The notes under the pieces were generated by a model. It saw only the letters and a list, made by a program, of their open reading frames with translations. It searched no databases and was not told the origin of the DNA. From NCBI GenBank assembly GCA_902470925.1, contig CABRIF010000034.1, positions 1 to 20,388 on the forward strand: a DNA stretch of 20,388 bases, read 5' to 3'. The DNA comes from an uncultured Collinsella sp. GTDB taxonomy: Bacteria; Actinomycetota; Coriobacteriia; Coriobacteriales; Coriobacteriaceae. This document shows, piece by piece, positions 1 to 6,397 of the stretch (within the stretch, counting starts at the first letter, position 1; each line of letters begins with the position of its first letter). Position numbers and translations under genes: made by a program.

Positions 1-45
1 GATTCCTCTACGTCTCGTGGGCTCGGAGATGTGTATAAGAGACAG
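1..45 (+). other. Illumina P7 / i7 index / Nextera adapter sequence (artefact)
   Basis: Bases 12-45 are exactly the Nextera transposase read-2 adapter, running from GTCTCGTGGGCTCGG through the 19-bp mosaic end AGATGTGTATAAGAGACAG. Bases 1-3 (GAT) fit the 3' end of the P7 oligo. Bases 4-11 (TCCTCTAC) sit exactly where the 8-base i7 index lies and match, from memory, the N712 index in adapter orientation. Genomic sequence therefore starts at about base 46. Any reading frame starting inside this segment is an artefact. Confidence 0.97.
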
Positions 46-715
46 GCCCGGCCGTCGCCCTTCCCGGCAGACGCCCGCCCCGCTTGCCTTCGACCCGCGC
101 CTGCTGATCGGTGGCGCCATCGGCCTCATCGTCATCGCGATTGTACTCACCGTGCTTGTGATGCGCGGCTGCGCCCCGGCTGCATCGCCGGCGCAGGGCA
201 GCGCGCAGGCAGACACCTCGACCTCCTCGAAGAACATCTCGAACGACGGCGCGTCCGACGATTCGTCCGATGACAGCGGCGACGATGCCGCCGCAGACGA
301 CGCCGCAGCTGCCGACACTACCTCCTCCGATGGCTCGGCCACAGGCGACGCCGCCGATAGCGAGCCTACCGAGACCGTGGTGAAGGTGTCGATCTCCGGC
401 AAGGGGACGGTGGCCTGGCTCGAGGTGAAGCTCGACGGCAAATCGGTCTTGGCCTCCCAGGAGGTCGGGCCCTTCGAGCAGGAGTTCACCGTGACCCAGC
501 AGATCGAGATCACCACCGACAAGCCCAGCGACGTCACGGTGACGAAAAACGGCGAGAAGGTGCGCTACGATACCAAGGTGTCCGGCGTGGGCAAGGTTAC
601 GATCACCGCGCCGCAGCAAACCGATAGCGCCGACACCGCCGCCGCCGATCAGTCTGGCGATGCGGCGAGCACCGATACGAGCGACGCCGGCGGCCAGACA
701 GCCGCACAGCAATAG
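46..715 (+). CDS. RodZ-like membrane protein, C-terminal part (partial, 5' end missing)
   Basis: The frame is open from the adapter junction (first whole genomic codon at 47) to a TAG at 713-715, about 222 residues. Counting from the first genomic residue, a basic juxtamembrane stretch precedes one transmembrane helix at about 19-39. A long Ala/Ser/Asp/Thr-rich acidic linker follows (about 43-110), then a beta-rich domain (about 113-190) with the pattern of the RodZ C-terminal domain (DUF4115), including WLEVKLDGK and an NGEKV turn. RodZ-family proteins have a cytoplasmic N-terminal helix-turn-helix domain that binds MreB, a single membrane span and this extracytoplasmic domain. The HTH part would lie off the contig. 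A rodZ-like gene beside rimO, pgsA, cinA and recA is a common Gram-positive order, which supports the call. The ten residues that would precede residue 1 (MGSEMCIRDR) come from adapter. The family is likely; a role in cell shape is inferred. Confidence 0.68.
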
Positions 716-740
716 TCCGCACAGTAATAGGGGAGATACC

Positions 741-746
741 AGGAGG
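741..746 (+). promoter_or_regulatory. Strong ribosome binding site fixing the yajQ start
   Basis: AGGAGG lies 6 nt before ATG 753. It decides the start against an in-frame ATG at 660, which lies inside the upstream gene and has no comparable site. Confidence 0.85.
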
Positions 747-752
747 TTTTCC

Positions 753-1250
753 ATGGCGAAAGATTCCAGCTTCGACGTCGTGTCCGAAGTGAACATGCAG
801 GAGGTCGACAACGCCTTTCAGCAGACGGCGCGCGAGCTCACCCAGCGCTACGACCTGAAGGGGTCCGGCGCCACCATCGAGCTTTCGCGCGGCGATGGGC
901 TCTTCACGATCAACGCGCCGGCCGACTTCGTGTCCCGCCAGATCATCGACGTGCTGAACGGCAAGCTCATCAAGCGCGGCGTCGACATCTCCTGTGTGCA
1001 CTGGGACGACCCGCAGGCCGCCTCGGGCGGCACGGTGCGCGTGCTCGGCCGCATCGTGGAGGGCATCGACCAGCCCCTGGCCAAGCGCATCAACCGCGAG
1101 GTCAAGGACCTCAAGCTCAAGGTCAAGGTCACCATCGAGTCCGACAAGCTCCGGGTTTCCAGCGCCTCCAAGGATGCGCTCCAGCAGGTCATCTCGTATC
1201 TGCGCGGCCAGGACTTCGGCCAGCCCCTGCAGTTCACCAACTACCGATAA
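753..1250 (+). CDS. yajQ: YajQ family nucleotide-binding protein (DUF520)
   Basis: 165 residues, the usual length for the YajQ/DUF520 family. It begins MAKDSSFDVVSEVNMQEV and contains the family signatures NAFQQTARELTQRYDLKGS and VEGIDQPLAKRINREVKD. The family folds as two RNP-like halves. Members bind nucleotides or RNA, and the Xanthomonas homologue is a cyclic-di-GMP effector; whether this one binds c-di-GMP cannot be read from sequence. It is probably cytosolic, with no signal peptide or membrane span. It starts 37 nt after the RodZ-like gene and ends 9 nt before rimO, so it is probably co-transcribed with them. The start is set by the AGGAGG at 741. The family is certain, the cellular role is not. 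Confidence 0.93.
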   Translation: MAKDSSFDVVSEVNMQEVDNAFQQTARELTQRYDLKGSGATIELSRGDGLFTINAPADFVSRQIIDVLNGKLIKRGVDISCVHWDDPQAASGGTVRVLGRIVEGIDQPLAKRINREVKDLKLKVKVTIESDKLRVSSASKDALQQVISYLRGQDFGQPLQFTNYR

Positions 1251-1259
1251 GGATCGTCC

Positions 1260-2597
1260 ATGAGCCACGGCTCCATTCTCTACATCACGCTCGGCTGCGC
1301 TAAAAACGAGGTCGACACCGATCGCATGCGCGCCCTGCTCACCGCGGCGGGGTATGGCGAGGCCACCGAGGCGGCAGACGCCGATCTCGCGATCGTCAAC
1401 ACCTGCTCCTTCCTCGCGTCGGCCACCTCGGAAAGCATCGAGTGCACGCTGGCGCTCGCCGAGGAGGCGCAAGACGGCGTCCGCGCCATGCCGATCGTCA
1501 TGTGCGGCTGCGTGCCGTCCCGCTACGGCTCCGACCTGCCCGCCGAGCTGCCCGAGGTCGCGGCGTTTGTGCGCACGGACGAGGAGGATGCCATCGTGGG
1601 CGTCGTCGACGGCGTGCTGGGCGTCTCCCGTGCCGATTTGCCGTTCATCCCGCAGGTCAAGCGCACCGTCGAGGGCGCGGTGGCCTATGTGAAGATCTCG
1701 GACGGCTGCGACAGGTTCTGCAGCTTCTGCGCGATCCCCTACATTCGCGGCCGCTACCGCTCGCGCCCGGCTGCCGAAATCTTGGACGAGGTTCGCGAGC
1801 TGGTGGCCGGCGGGGTGCGCGAGATCGTGCTCATCGGCCAGGACACCGGCATCTGGGGTACCGATTTTCCCGAGGGTGCGGACGGTCCCGTCACCTTGGC
1901 GCAGCTCATGGTTGCCGTGGCGGCGGCCGTGCGCCCCGAGCGCGTGTGGGTGCGCGTGCTCTACCTGCAGCCTGAGGGCATGACCGACGAGCTGATCGCC
2001 GCCATCCGCGACACGCCCGAGATCCTGCCCTATATCGACATCCCGGTGCAGCATTGCTCGGCCGAGGTGCTCGGCGCCATGCACCGCACCGGCTCCGAAG
2101 AGGAGCTCGATGCTCTGTTCGAGCGCTTGCGCGCCGAGATCCCCGGCATGGTCATCCGCACCACGAGCCTGGTGGGCTTCCCGGGCGAGACCGACGAGCA
2201 GGCCGAGCGGATGCTCGCCTTCATGGATCGCAACGGGTTTGACTACACGAGCGTGTTCCCGTATTCGCAGGAGGACGGCACCCGCGCCGCGCGCATGGAA
2301 GACCAGGTGCCCGAGGACGTCAAGCTCGAGCGCACGCAGGCGGCCATGGACTTGGCCGAGTCGCTTGGCTTCGCGGCTACGGCCGCGCATGTGGGCGAGG
2401 TCGCCGAGGTGATCGTGGACGGCATCGAGGAGGGCGACGAGGGCCCTGAGCTCGTGGGGCACGCCTGGTTCCAGGCGCCCGATTCCGACGGCGCGGTGCA
2501 TCTGGATGCAACCGAGGCGAGCGTGGGCGACATCCTGCGCGTTGAGTTCACCGACAGCTTCTGCTATGAGCTGGTCGGGCACGTGGTGGAGGCGTAG
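1260..2597 (+). CDS. rimO: Ribosomal protein S12 methylthiotransferase RimO
   Basis: 445 residues, full length. This radical-SAM enzyme adds a methylthio group to the conserved aspartate of ribosomal protein S12. The N-terminal UPF0004 domain supplies three cluster ligands: C13 (LGCAKNEVD), C49 (NTCSF) and C84 (MCGCVPS). The radical-SAM CxxxCxxC motif is C150-C154-C157 in DGCDRFCSFCAIPYIRGRYRSR. A TRAM-like domain occupies the last 65 or so residues. LGCAKNEVD and AIPYIRGRYRSR point to RimO rather than MiaB, and a separate MiaB is encoded at 9442. It follows yajQ by 9 nt, with AAGGA just upstream, and is followed 9 nt later by pgsA, so it sits in a tight operon. Confidence 0.96.
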   Translation: MSHGSILYITLGCAKNEVDTDRMRALLTAAGYGEATEAADADLAIVNTCSFLASATSESIECTLALAEEAQDGVRAMPIVMCGCVPSRYGSDLPAELPEVAAFVRTDEEDAIVGVVDGVLGVSRADLPFIPQVKRTVEGAVAYVKISDGCDRFCSFCAIPYIRGRYRSRPAAEILDEVRELVAGGVREIVLIGQDTGIWGTDFPEGADGPVTLAQLMVAVAAAVRPERVWVRVLYLQPEGMTDELIAAIRDTPEILPYIDIPVQHCSAEVLGAMHRTGSEEELDALFERLRAEIPGMVIRTTSLVGFPGETDEQAERMLAFMDRNGFDYTSVFPYSQEDGTRAARMEDQVPEDVKLERTQAAMDLAESLGFAATAAHVGEVAEVIVDGIEEGDEGPELVGHAWFQAPDSDGAVHLDATEASVGDILRVEFTDSFCYELVGHVVEA

Positions 2598-2606
2598 GGG
2601 ATAGAT

Positions 2607-3260
2607 ATGGCAACCAATAAAGCGGGCAAGGAAATCACCAGCATCTGGACGCCGGCCAACATCGTGACCTGCGTGCGCATCGCCTTCATCCCGGTGTTCA
2701 TGGTGGCAAGCGAGTGGTCGTTCGCCCAGATGGGGCTCGATGCCACCTCCGGCCGCGATGCGGCCTGGATCGGGGCGCTCGTGGCCTTCGTGCTGTACGC
2801 GCTGCTCAGCCTTACCGACAAGATCGACGGCAACCTCGCGCGCTCCCGCGGCGAGATCACCGATTTCGGCAAGTTCCTCGACCCCATCGCCGACAAGCTG
2901 CTCGTGTTCTCCGCGCTGCTGATCTTGCTCGAGCACGGCTACGTCAACGTCTGGTTCGTGTTCATCATCCTGCTGCGCGAGTTCCTCGTCAGCGCACTGC
3001 GCATGGTGGCGGGTGCCGCCGGCGAGGTCATCGCCGCCGACAGCCTGGGCAAGTGGAAGACGGCGACGACGATGGTGTCGCTGTGCGCCTACCTGCTCGC
3101 GATTGCGCTGGAAGGCATGGGCGGCAATGCAGCCATCTCGATCGCGGCGGTCGGGCTGGGCACCGTGGCCGAGCTGCTCATGGTCGCGGCGGTCGTCCTG
3201 ACGGTCGTGTCGGGCGTGCAGTATTTCTGGAACGCCCGACACGTGGTGTTCCGCGTATAG
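2607..3260 (+). CDS. pgsA: CDP-diacylglycerol-glycerol-3-phosphate 3-phosphatidyltransferase PgsA
   Basis: 217 residues. This integral membrane enzyme makes phosphatidylglycerol phosphate from CDP-diacylglycerol and glycerol 3-phosphate, the committed step to phosphatidylglycerol and cardiolipin. The full CDP-alcohol phosphotransferase motif D-x2-DG-x2-AR-x8-G-x3-D-x3-D is present at D71, D74, G75, A78, R79, G88, D92 and D96, the last acidic residues coordinating the metals. Several hydrophobic helices surround it (about 18-34, 54-70, 97-125, 150-170 and 185-208). TPANIVTCVRI near the N-terminus is typical of PgsA. The upstream GGGG is a weak ribosome site, so translation may be coupled to rimO, 9 nt before. 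cinA starts 15 nt after its stop. Homologues with other alcohol acceptors (PIP synthase, cardiolipin synthase) exist, but this neighbourhood is classical for pgsA. Confidence 0.93.
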   Translation: MATNKAGKEITSIWTPANIVTCVRIAFIPVFMVASEWSFAQMGLDATSGRDAAWIGALVAFVLYALLSLTDKIDGNLARSRGEITDFGKFLDPIADKLLVFSALLILLEHGYVNVWFVFIILLREFLVSALRMVAGAAGEVIAADSLGKWKTATTMVSLCAYLLAIALEGMGGNAAISIAAVGLGTVAELLMVAAVVLTVVSGVQYFWNARHVVFRV

Positions 3261-3275
3261 GGGAGGCGTGGCCAT

Positions 3276-3761
3276 ATGGACCGCTTGGATACCGATGAGC
3301 TGGCGCGGCGCCTGGTGGAGCGCGCCTCAGAGCGCGGCGCAACCGTGTGCACCGCGGAGTCGTGCACGGCGGGGCTGGTCGCGGCGCTCATAGCCGAGGT
3401 CCCCGGCGCCAGCGTGGTGCTGCGCGGCGGCGCGGTGACCTACTGCGACGAGGTGAAGCAGCGGGTGCTGGGCGTGGACGCGGCGATGCTCGCCCGCGAG
3501 ACGGCCGTGAGCCGGAGCTGCGCGGCACAGATGGCCTGCGGCGCGCGGAGCCTGATCGGCGCCGATATGGCGGTCAGCCTCACCGGGTACGCGGGCCCCG
3601 ACGGCGGCACCGCGGCCGACCCGGCGGGTACCGTCTACATCGGTCTTGTCGATGAGGGAGGCGTCGAGGTGCGCCGCTACTCCTTTGACGACGGACGCAA
3701 TGAGGTGCGCCGCGCCGCCGCCCGCACCGCGCTCGCCTGGATGCTCGAGCGCTTGGGGTAG
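3276..3761 (+). CDS. cinA: CinA family protein, stand-alone C-terminal (PncC-like) domain
   Basis: 161 residues forming only the CinA C-terminal domain. In characterised members (PncC) this domain is a nicotinamide mononucleotide amidohydrolase that recycles NMN. TAESCTAG (residues 25-32) holds the conserved catalytic serine region. GAVTYCDEVKQRVLGV and SLTGYAGPDGGTAADPAGTVYIGL are the other family blocks. The N-terminal molybdopterin-binding-like domain of full-length CinA is missing, and there is no room for it, since pgsA ends 15 nt before. The start is ATG 3276 with GGGAGG at 3261-3266. Its place between pgsA and recA is the widespread Gram-positive arrangement; in Streptococcus cinA-recA is a competence operon, but here recA has its own promoter. 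It could be named pncC by activity. Confidence 0.88.
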   Translation: MDRLDTDELARRLVERASERGATVCTAESCTAGLVAALIAEVPGASVVLRGGAVTYCDEVKQRVLGVDAAMLARETAVSRSCAAQMACGARSLIGADMAVSLTGYAGPDGGTAADPAGTVYIGLVDEGGVEVRRYSFDDGRNEVRRAAARTALAWMLERLG

Positions 3762-3783
3762 ATCTGACCGGCCCCTTTGTTTC

Positions 3784-3820
3784 ACCGCGAAGCTCCCGAG
3801 CCTACCGGGTGGTTCGCGGT
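3784..3820 (+). terminator. Possible hairpin terminator or attenuator-like structure after cinA
   Basis: ACCGCGAA at 3784-3791 pairs with TTCGCGGT at 3813-3820. The stem continues, after a partly mismatched 3x3 step, with CCCG (3795-3798) and CGGG (3806-3809), leaving a 7-nt loop. It starts 22 nt after the cinA stop. No T-tract follows, so it is not a standard intrinsic terminator. The 5' arm can also pair with the same TTCGCGGT at 3844-3851 in the second repeat copy. Confidence 0.4.
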
Positions 3821-3866
3821 CGGCTCCCGTGTCTGCCGGGTGGTTCGCGGTCGGCTCCCGTGTCTG
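3805..3866 (+). repeat. Perfect 31-bp tandem direct repeat (two copies)
   Basis: 3805-3835 and 3836-3866 are identical over 31 bases, starting CCGGGTGGTTCGCGG and ending CTCCCGTGTCTG. A degraded left extension (3792-3804) resembles the last 13 bases of the unit, suggesting 2.4 copies. Each copy contains GTTCGCGGTC, the reverse complement of GACCGCGAAC at the left side of the recA SOS operator. Confidence 0.9.
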
Positions 3867-4085
3867 GAGTGCAGCTGCCGGGCTTGCTTCATGCCCCGAG
3901 CGGCTTGGATTGACGGTATATTTGGAGACTTTCTGGAGCCTGCGGTGGCGCATGCGGTCCTGTCGCGTTTTCTTCCGGCCCCTGAACTGCGCTTGTTGGA
4001 ACCTTGTCAGGCGCTTGCAGGCATCTTGTCGGACATGAGGCGCCCTGTCGGCAAGGGCGTGCCGATACGATCTTCTACATCAGTG

Positions 4086-4114
4086 TTGACCGCGAACGCC
4101 TGTTCGCATACTAT
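4086..4114 (+). promoter_or_regulatory. recA promoter (-35 TTGACC, 17-bp spacer, -10 TACTAT)
   Basis: TTGACC at 4086-4091 and TACTAT at 4109-4114 are separated by 17 bp, which is ideal sigma70-type geometry. The predicted start is near 4121, giving a short leader. The LexA box fills the spacer, as expected for a repressed SOS promoter. Confidence 0.75.
4093..4106. promoter_or_regulatory. LexA (SOS) box of recA
   Basis: CGAACGCCTGTTCG is a perfect match to the Gram-positive/actinobacterial LexA operator CGAAC-N4-GTTCG. The palindrome extends one more base pair on each side (G4092/C4107). It lies between the -35 and -10 elements of the recA promoter. Confidence 0.92.
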
Positions 4115-4131
4115 GGTGGGGACACACCTGC

Positions 4132-4138
4132 AAGGAGG
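4132..4138 (+). promoter_or_regulatory. recA ribosome binding site
   Basis: AAGGAGG, 5 nt before ATG 4144; a full-strength site that fixes the recA start. Confidence 0.85.
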
Positions 4139-4143
4139 AACGT

Positions 4144-5250
4144 ATGGCAAAAAGTTCAGGACCCGCACGCCAGATCCACGAGCGCACTACCGGTGCCGAC
4201 CGCGATAAGATGATCGACGTCACCACGGCTGAGATCGTGAAGAAGTTCGGCAAGGGCGCCATCATGCGCTATGGAGACGGCGGGCCGCAGCTCGAGGTCG
4301 AGGCGATCCCCACCGGGGCCCTCGCCCTCGACGCCGCCCTCGGCATCGGTGGCGTGCCCCGTGGCCGCATCATCGAGATCTACGGGCCCGAGTCCTCGGG
4401 CAAGACGACGCTGTCGTTGGAGATTCTGGCTGAGGCCCAGGCTATGGGCGGCGTCGCTGCGTTCATCGACGCCGAGCACGCGCTCGACCCGGCCTATGCC
4501 GCGCGCATCGGCGTGGACATCGACGAGGTACTCATCTCTCAGCCTGACACCGGTGAGCAGGCGCTCGAGATCTGCGACATGCTCGTGCGCTCCGGCGCCA
4601 TCGACGTCATCGTGATCGACTCGGTGGCAGCCCTTGTTCCCCGTGCCGAAATCGAGGGCGAGATCGGCGACACCACGGTGGGCTTGCAGGCCCGCCTCAT
4701 GAGCCAGGCGCTCCGCAAGCTCGCGGGCTCGCTCTCCAAGTCCAAGACCACCTGCATCTTCATCAACCAGCTGCGCGAGAAGATCGGCGTGATGTTCGGC
4801 AATCCCGAGACGACCACGGGCGGCCGCGCCCTCAAGTTCTTCTCCTCGGTGCGCATCGACATCCGCCGTATCGACAGCCTGAAGAATCGCGATGAGGTCA
4901 TCGGCAACCGCGTGCGCGCCAAGATCGTCAAGAACAAAGTCGCCGCGCCCTTCCGTTCGGCGGAGTTCGACATCATGTACGGTACGGGAATCTCCAAAGA
5001 GGGGTCGGTGCTCGATATGGGCGTCGACTACGGCATCGTCACGAAGTCCGGAGCCTGGTACACCTATGACACGGAGCGCTTGGGGCAGGGTCGCGAGGCC
5101 GCCAAGGAGTTTCTGCGCACGAACCCCGCGCTGATGGAGGAGATCGAGCACAAGGTGCGCGTGGCGTGCGGTCTTGAGTTCGACGACGAGTCCACCGGCG
5201 TTCCGGTGGAGCCCGCCGCGGCTGCCGACGCCTCCGGCGACGCCGCGTAG
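4144..5250 (+). CDS. recA: Recombinase RecA
   Basis: 368 residues, full length. RecA forms ATP-dependent filaments on single-stranded DNA for strand exchange and, in the SOS response, stimulates LexA self-cleavage. Visible motifs are Walker A GPESSGKTT (81-89), the AFIDAEHALDP block, Walker B VIVIDSVAALVPRAEIEGE, FINQLREKIGVMFGNPETTTGG leading into the L2 loop, and the usual C-terminal domain ending in an Ala/Asp-rich tail. No intein or frameshift interrupts it. Transcription is predicted from the SOS-controlled promoter at 4086-4114, so it belongs to the LexA regulon with lexA at 13781. recX follows after 22 nt and is probably co-transcribed. Near-universal conservation makes the call certain. 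Confidence 0.99.
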   Translation: MAKSSGPARQIHERTTGADRDKMIDVTTAEIVKKFGKGAIMRYGDGGPQLEVEAIPTGALALDAALGIGGVPRGRIIEIYGPESSGKTTLSLEILAEAQAMGGVAAFIDAEHALDPAYAARIGVDIDEVLISQPDTGEQALEICDMLVRSGAIDVIVIDSVAALVPRAEIEGEIGDTTVGLQARLMSQALRKLAGSLSKSKTTCIFINQLREKIGVMFGNPETTTGGRALKFFSSVRIDIRRIDSLKNRDEVIGNRVRAKIVKNKVAAPFRSAEFDIMYGTGISKEGSVLDMGVDYGIVTKSGAWYTYDTERLGQGREAAKEFLRTNPALMEEIEHKVRVACGLEFDDESTGVPVEPAAAADASGDAA

Positions 5251-5272
5251 CCCACTTGGGTAAGGGGATCGC

Positions 5273-5953
5273 ATGTCGCTGCAGATGACCGACGTGTCGG
5301 TGCGCCTGCCGGATGCCTCCGCGCGGGCGCGCGCTGCGGCGGCCGGCAGAAAACCGATGGCAGAGGTCTCATGCACCGTTGAAGGGGGCCGCGTCCGTGA
5401 GGTCGTGGTCCCCGTGCGCGCTGCGCGCGCACTCGAGGCGGAGGGCCTCGGCCTGCCCCGCGAGGAGCAGGAGGCGTTCGACGCGCTGCACGCGCTCGAG
5501 GGTCGCGTGTGCTTCACGATGCTGACCGAGATACTCTCACGGCGCGACCACGCCGCTCAGGAGGTGCGCACCAAGCTCGCCTCCTACGGGTTTCGGCCGC
5601 AGGAGATCGATGCTGCCATCGAGCGCGCCCAGGACATGCGTTTTCTGAACGATGCGCGGTTCGCCTCCTATTTCATCGAGGAGCGCAAGCGGCGCGGATG
5701 GGGGAGGCGCAAGATCGAGCTGGAGCTTCGCCGCCGCGGAGTCGATGTCGGCGAGCTCGCCGGCTATCCCGAGGCGTTTTTCGACGAGGACGACGACCTG
5801 CAGCGCGCGCTGCAGCTGCTGGAGCGCAAATCGGTGCCCGCCGCCCGCGCGCAGGATAAGTTCATCCGCCATCTTATGGCCAAAGGGTTCCCCTACGCCG
5901 TTGCCGCTCGAGCGGCGCGCATGCGACTCGAGGGCGAGCAAGATCGCGCTTGA
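5273..5953 (+). CDS. recX: Regulatory protein RecX
   Basis: 226 residues. RecX binds RecA filaments and limits their extension and activity. The RecX three-helix repeats lie at about residues 80-215: the motif LSRRDHAAQEVRTKL (88-102), the block DMRFLNDARFASYFIEERKRR (121-141) and GRRKIELELRRRGV. The first 75 residues are an Actinobacteria-like N-terminal extension with low similarity expected to other RecX proteins. AAGGGG at 5262-5267 lies 5 nt before ATG 5273. It lies 22 nt after recA and has no promoter of its own, so it should be co-induced by DNA damage. Likely last gene of the transcript, with a hairpin 53 nt after its stop. Confidence 0.93.
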   Translation: MSLQMTDVSVRLPDASARARAAAAGRKPMAEVSCTVEGGRVREVVVPVRAARALEAEGLGLPREEQEAFDALHALEGRVCFTMLTEILSRRDHAAQEVRTKLASYGFRPQEIDAAIERAQDMRFLNDARFASYFIEERKRRGWGRRKIELELRRRGVDVGELAGYPEAFFDEDDDLQRALQLLERKSVPAARAQDKFIRHLMAKGFPYAVAARAARMRLEGEQDRA

Positions 5954-6006
5954 GGCACCGCGGCGTGTGCGGCGCGGGTTCTTTCTCGGCTGTCCGGGGA
6001 GGGTGC

Positions 6007-6043
6007 TGCGCAGCCCGCCTGCATCTCGCATTCGGGCTGCGCA
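6007..6043 (+). terminator. Possible hairpin terminator after recX
   Basis: TGCGCAGCCCG (6007-6017) and CGGGCTGCGCA (6033-6043) form a perfect 11-bp stem with a 15-nt loop, 53 nt after the recX stop. No T-tract follows, so termination is plausible (such U-less hairpins are reported in actinobacteria) but unproven. Confidence 0.45.
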
Positions 6044-6198
6044 AGGTGCGGGCGCATGGGGTGGCGGAGCGCGCCGGACGCAAGTATAGCCTGCAGGGTA
6101 TGAGGGCCTCGCTTCGCGCTGTCCGGCAGTGCGATCTGCCAAAGTCCGTTCGTTGGCCGGCGCGGTGCCCCGTCATGCGTCGTTGCGCGGTTCGTGCT

Positions 6199-6227
6199 TT
6201 GACAGAACCCCCGGTTCACCGTAGGAT
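6199..6227 (+). promoter_or_regulatory. Predicted rny operon promoter (TTGACA-N17-TAGGAT)
   Basis: A perfect -35 TTGACA (6199-6204) is followed by a 17-bp spacer and TAGGAT (6222-6227). The predicted transcript starts near 6234, giving a leader of about 160 nt before rny. The spacer carries the palindrome GAACC-CCC-GGTTC (6205-6217). Confidence 0.65.
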
Positions 6228-6397
6228 GGGTATGTCATTTGTTTGTCAGGGGCTCATCTTGGATGCAGCTCGTAATCGATAGTTTCTGTTCGGTTGTTCG
6301 CCTACATCTCTCAAGATGGACCATACCTGCAAATGTGCGGCACCCGCTGAGCCGGGTGGCGCTGCTGCATGCACATGATTCATTGAAGGAGTACAAC

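Larger units (their letters stand above)
3762..4143. other. 382-bp cinA-recA intergenic region
   Basis: No convincing gene. It holds a hairpin at 3784-3820, two perfect 31-bp tandem repeats (3805-3866), then about 210 bp of unremarkable sequence, then the recA promoter with an SOS box (4086-4114) and the recA ribosome site. Reading frames that cross it overlap cinA or recA, lack ribosome sites and run through the repeat. Confidence 0.8.
5954..6397. other. 444-bp recX-rny intergenic region
   Basis: No tRNA, small gene or repeat family could be recognised. It contains a hairpin at 6007-6043 after recX, about 150 bp of GC-rich sequence with no clear feature, the predicted rny promoter at 6199-6227 and a predicted rny leader of about 160 nt. 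The leader includes a CACCCG/CGGGTG mini-hairpin about 40 nt before the rny ribosome site. Confidence 0.7.

Noticed and set aside
603..3275. 890-codon open frame on the - strand across yajQ, rimO and pgsA
   Set aside because: It is antisense to three certain genes, has low-complexity His/Arg/Asp/Ala-rich composition typical of the complement of GC-rich codons, and resembles no family.
3646..4213. Three overlapping + strand frames between cinA and recA
   Set aside because: They overlap cinA or recA, run through the tandem repeat and the recA promoter, have no ribosome sites and show no protein-like motifs.
6205..6217. LexA box at the rny promoter (GAACC-CCC-GGTTC)
   Set aside because: Not called as a LexA operator because the spacing between GAAC and GTTC is 5, not 4 as in the other boxes. 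Kept only as a palindrome worth testing.
5950..6282. 110-codon + strand frame after recX
   Set aside because: It starts inside the recX end, crosses the 6007-6043 hairpin and the rny promoter, and has no ribosome site.
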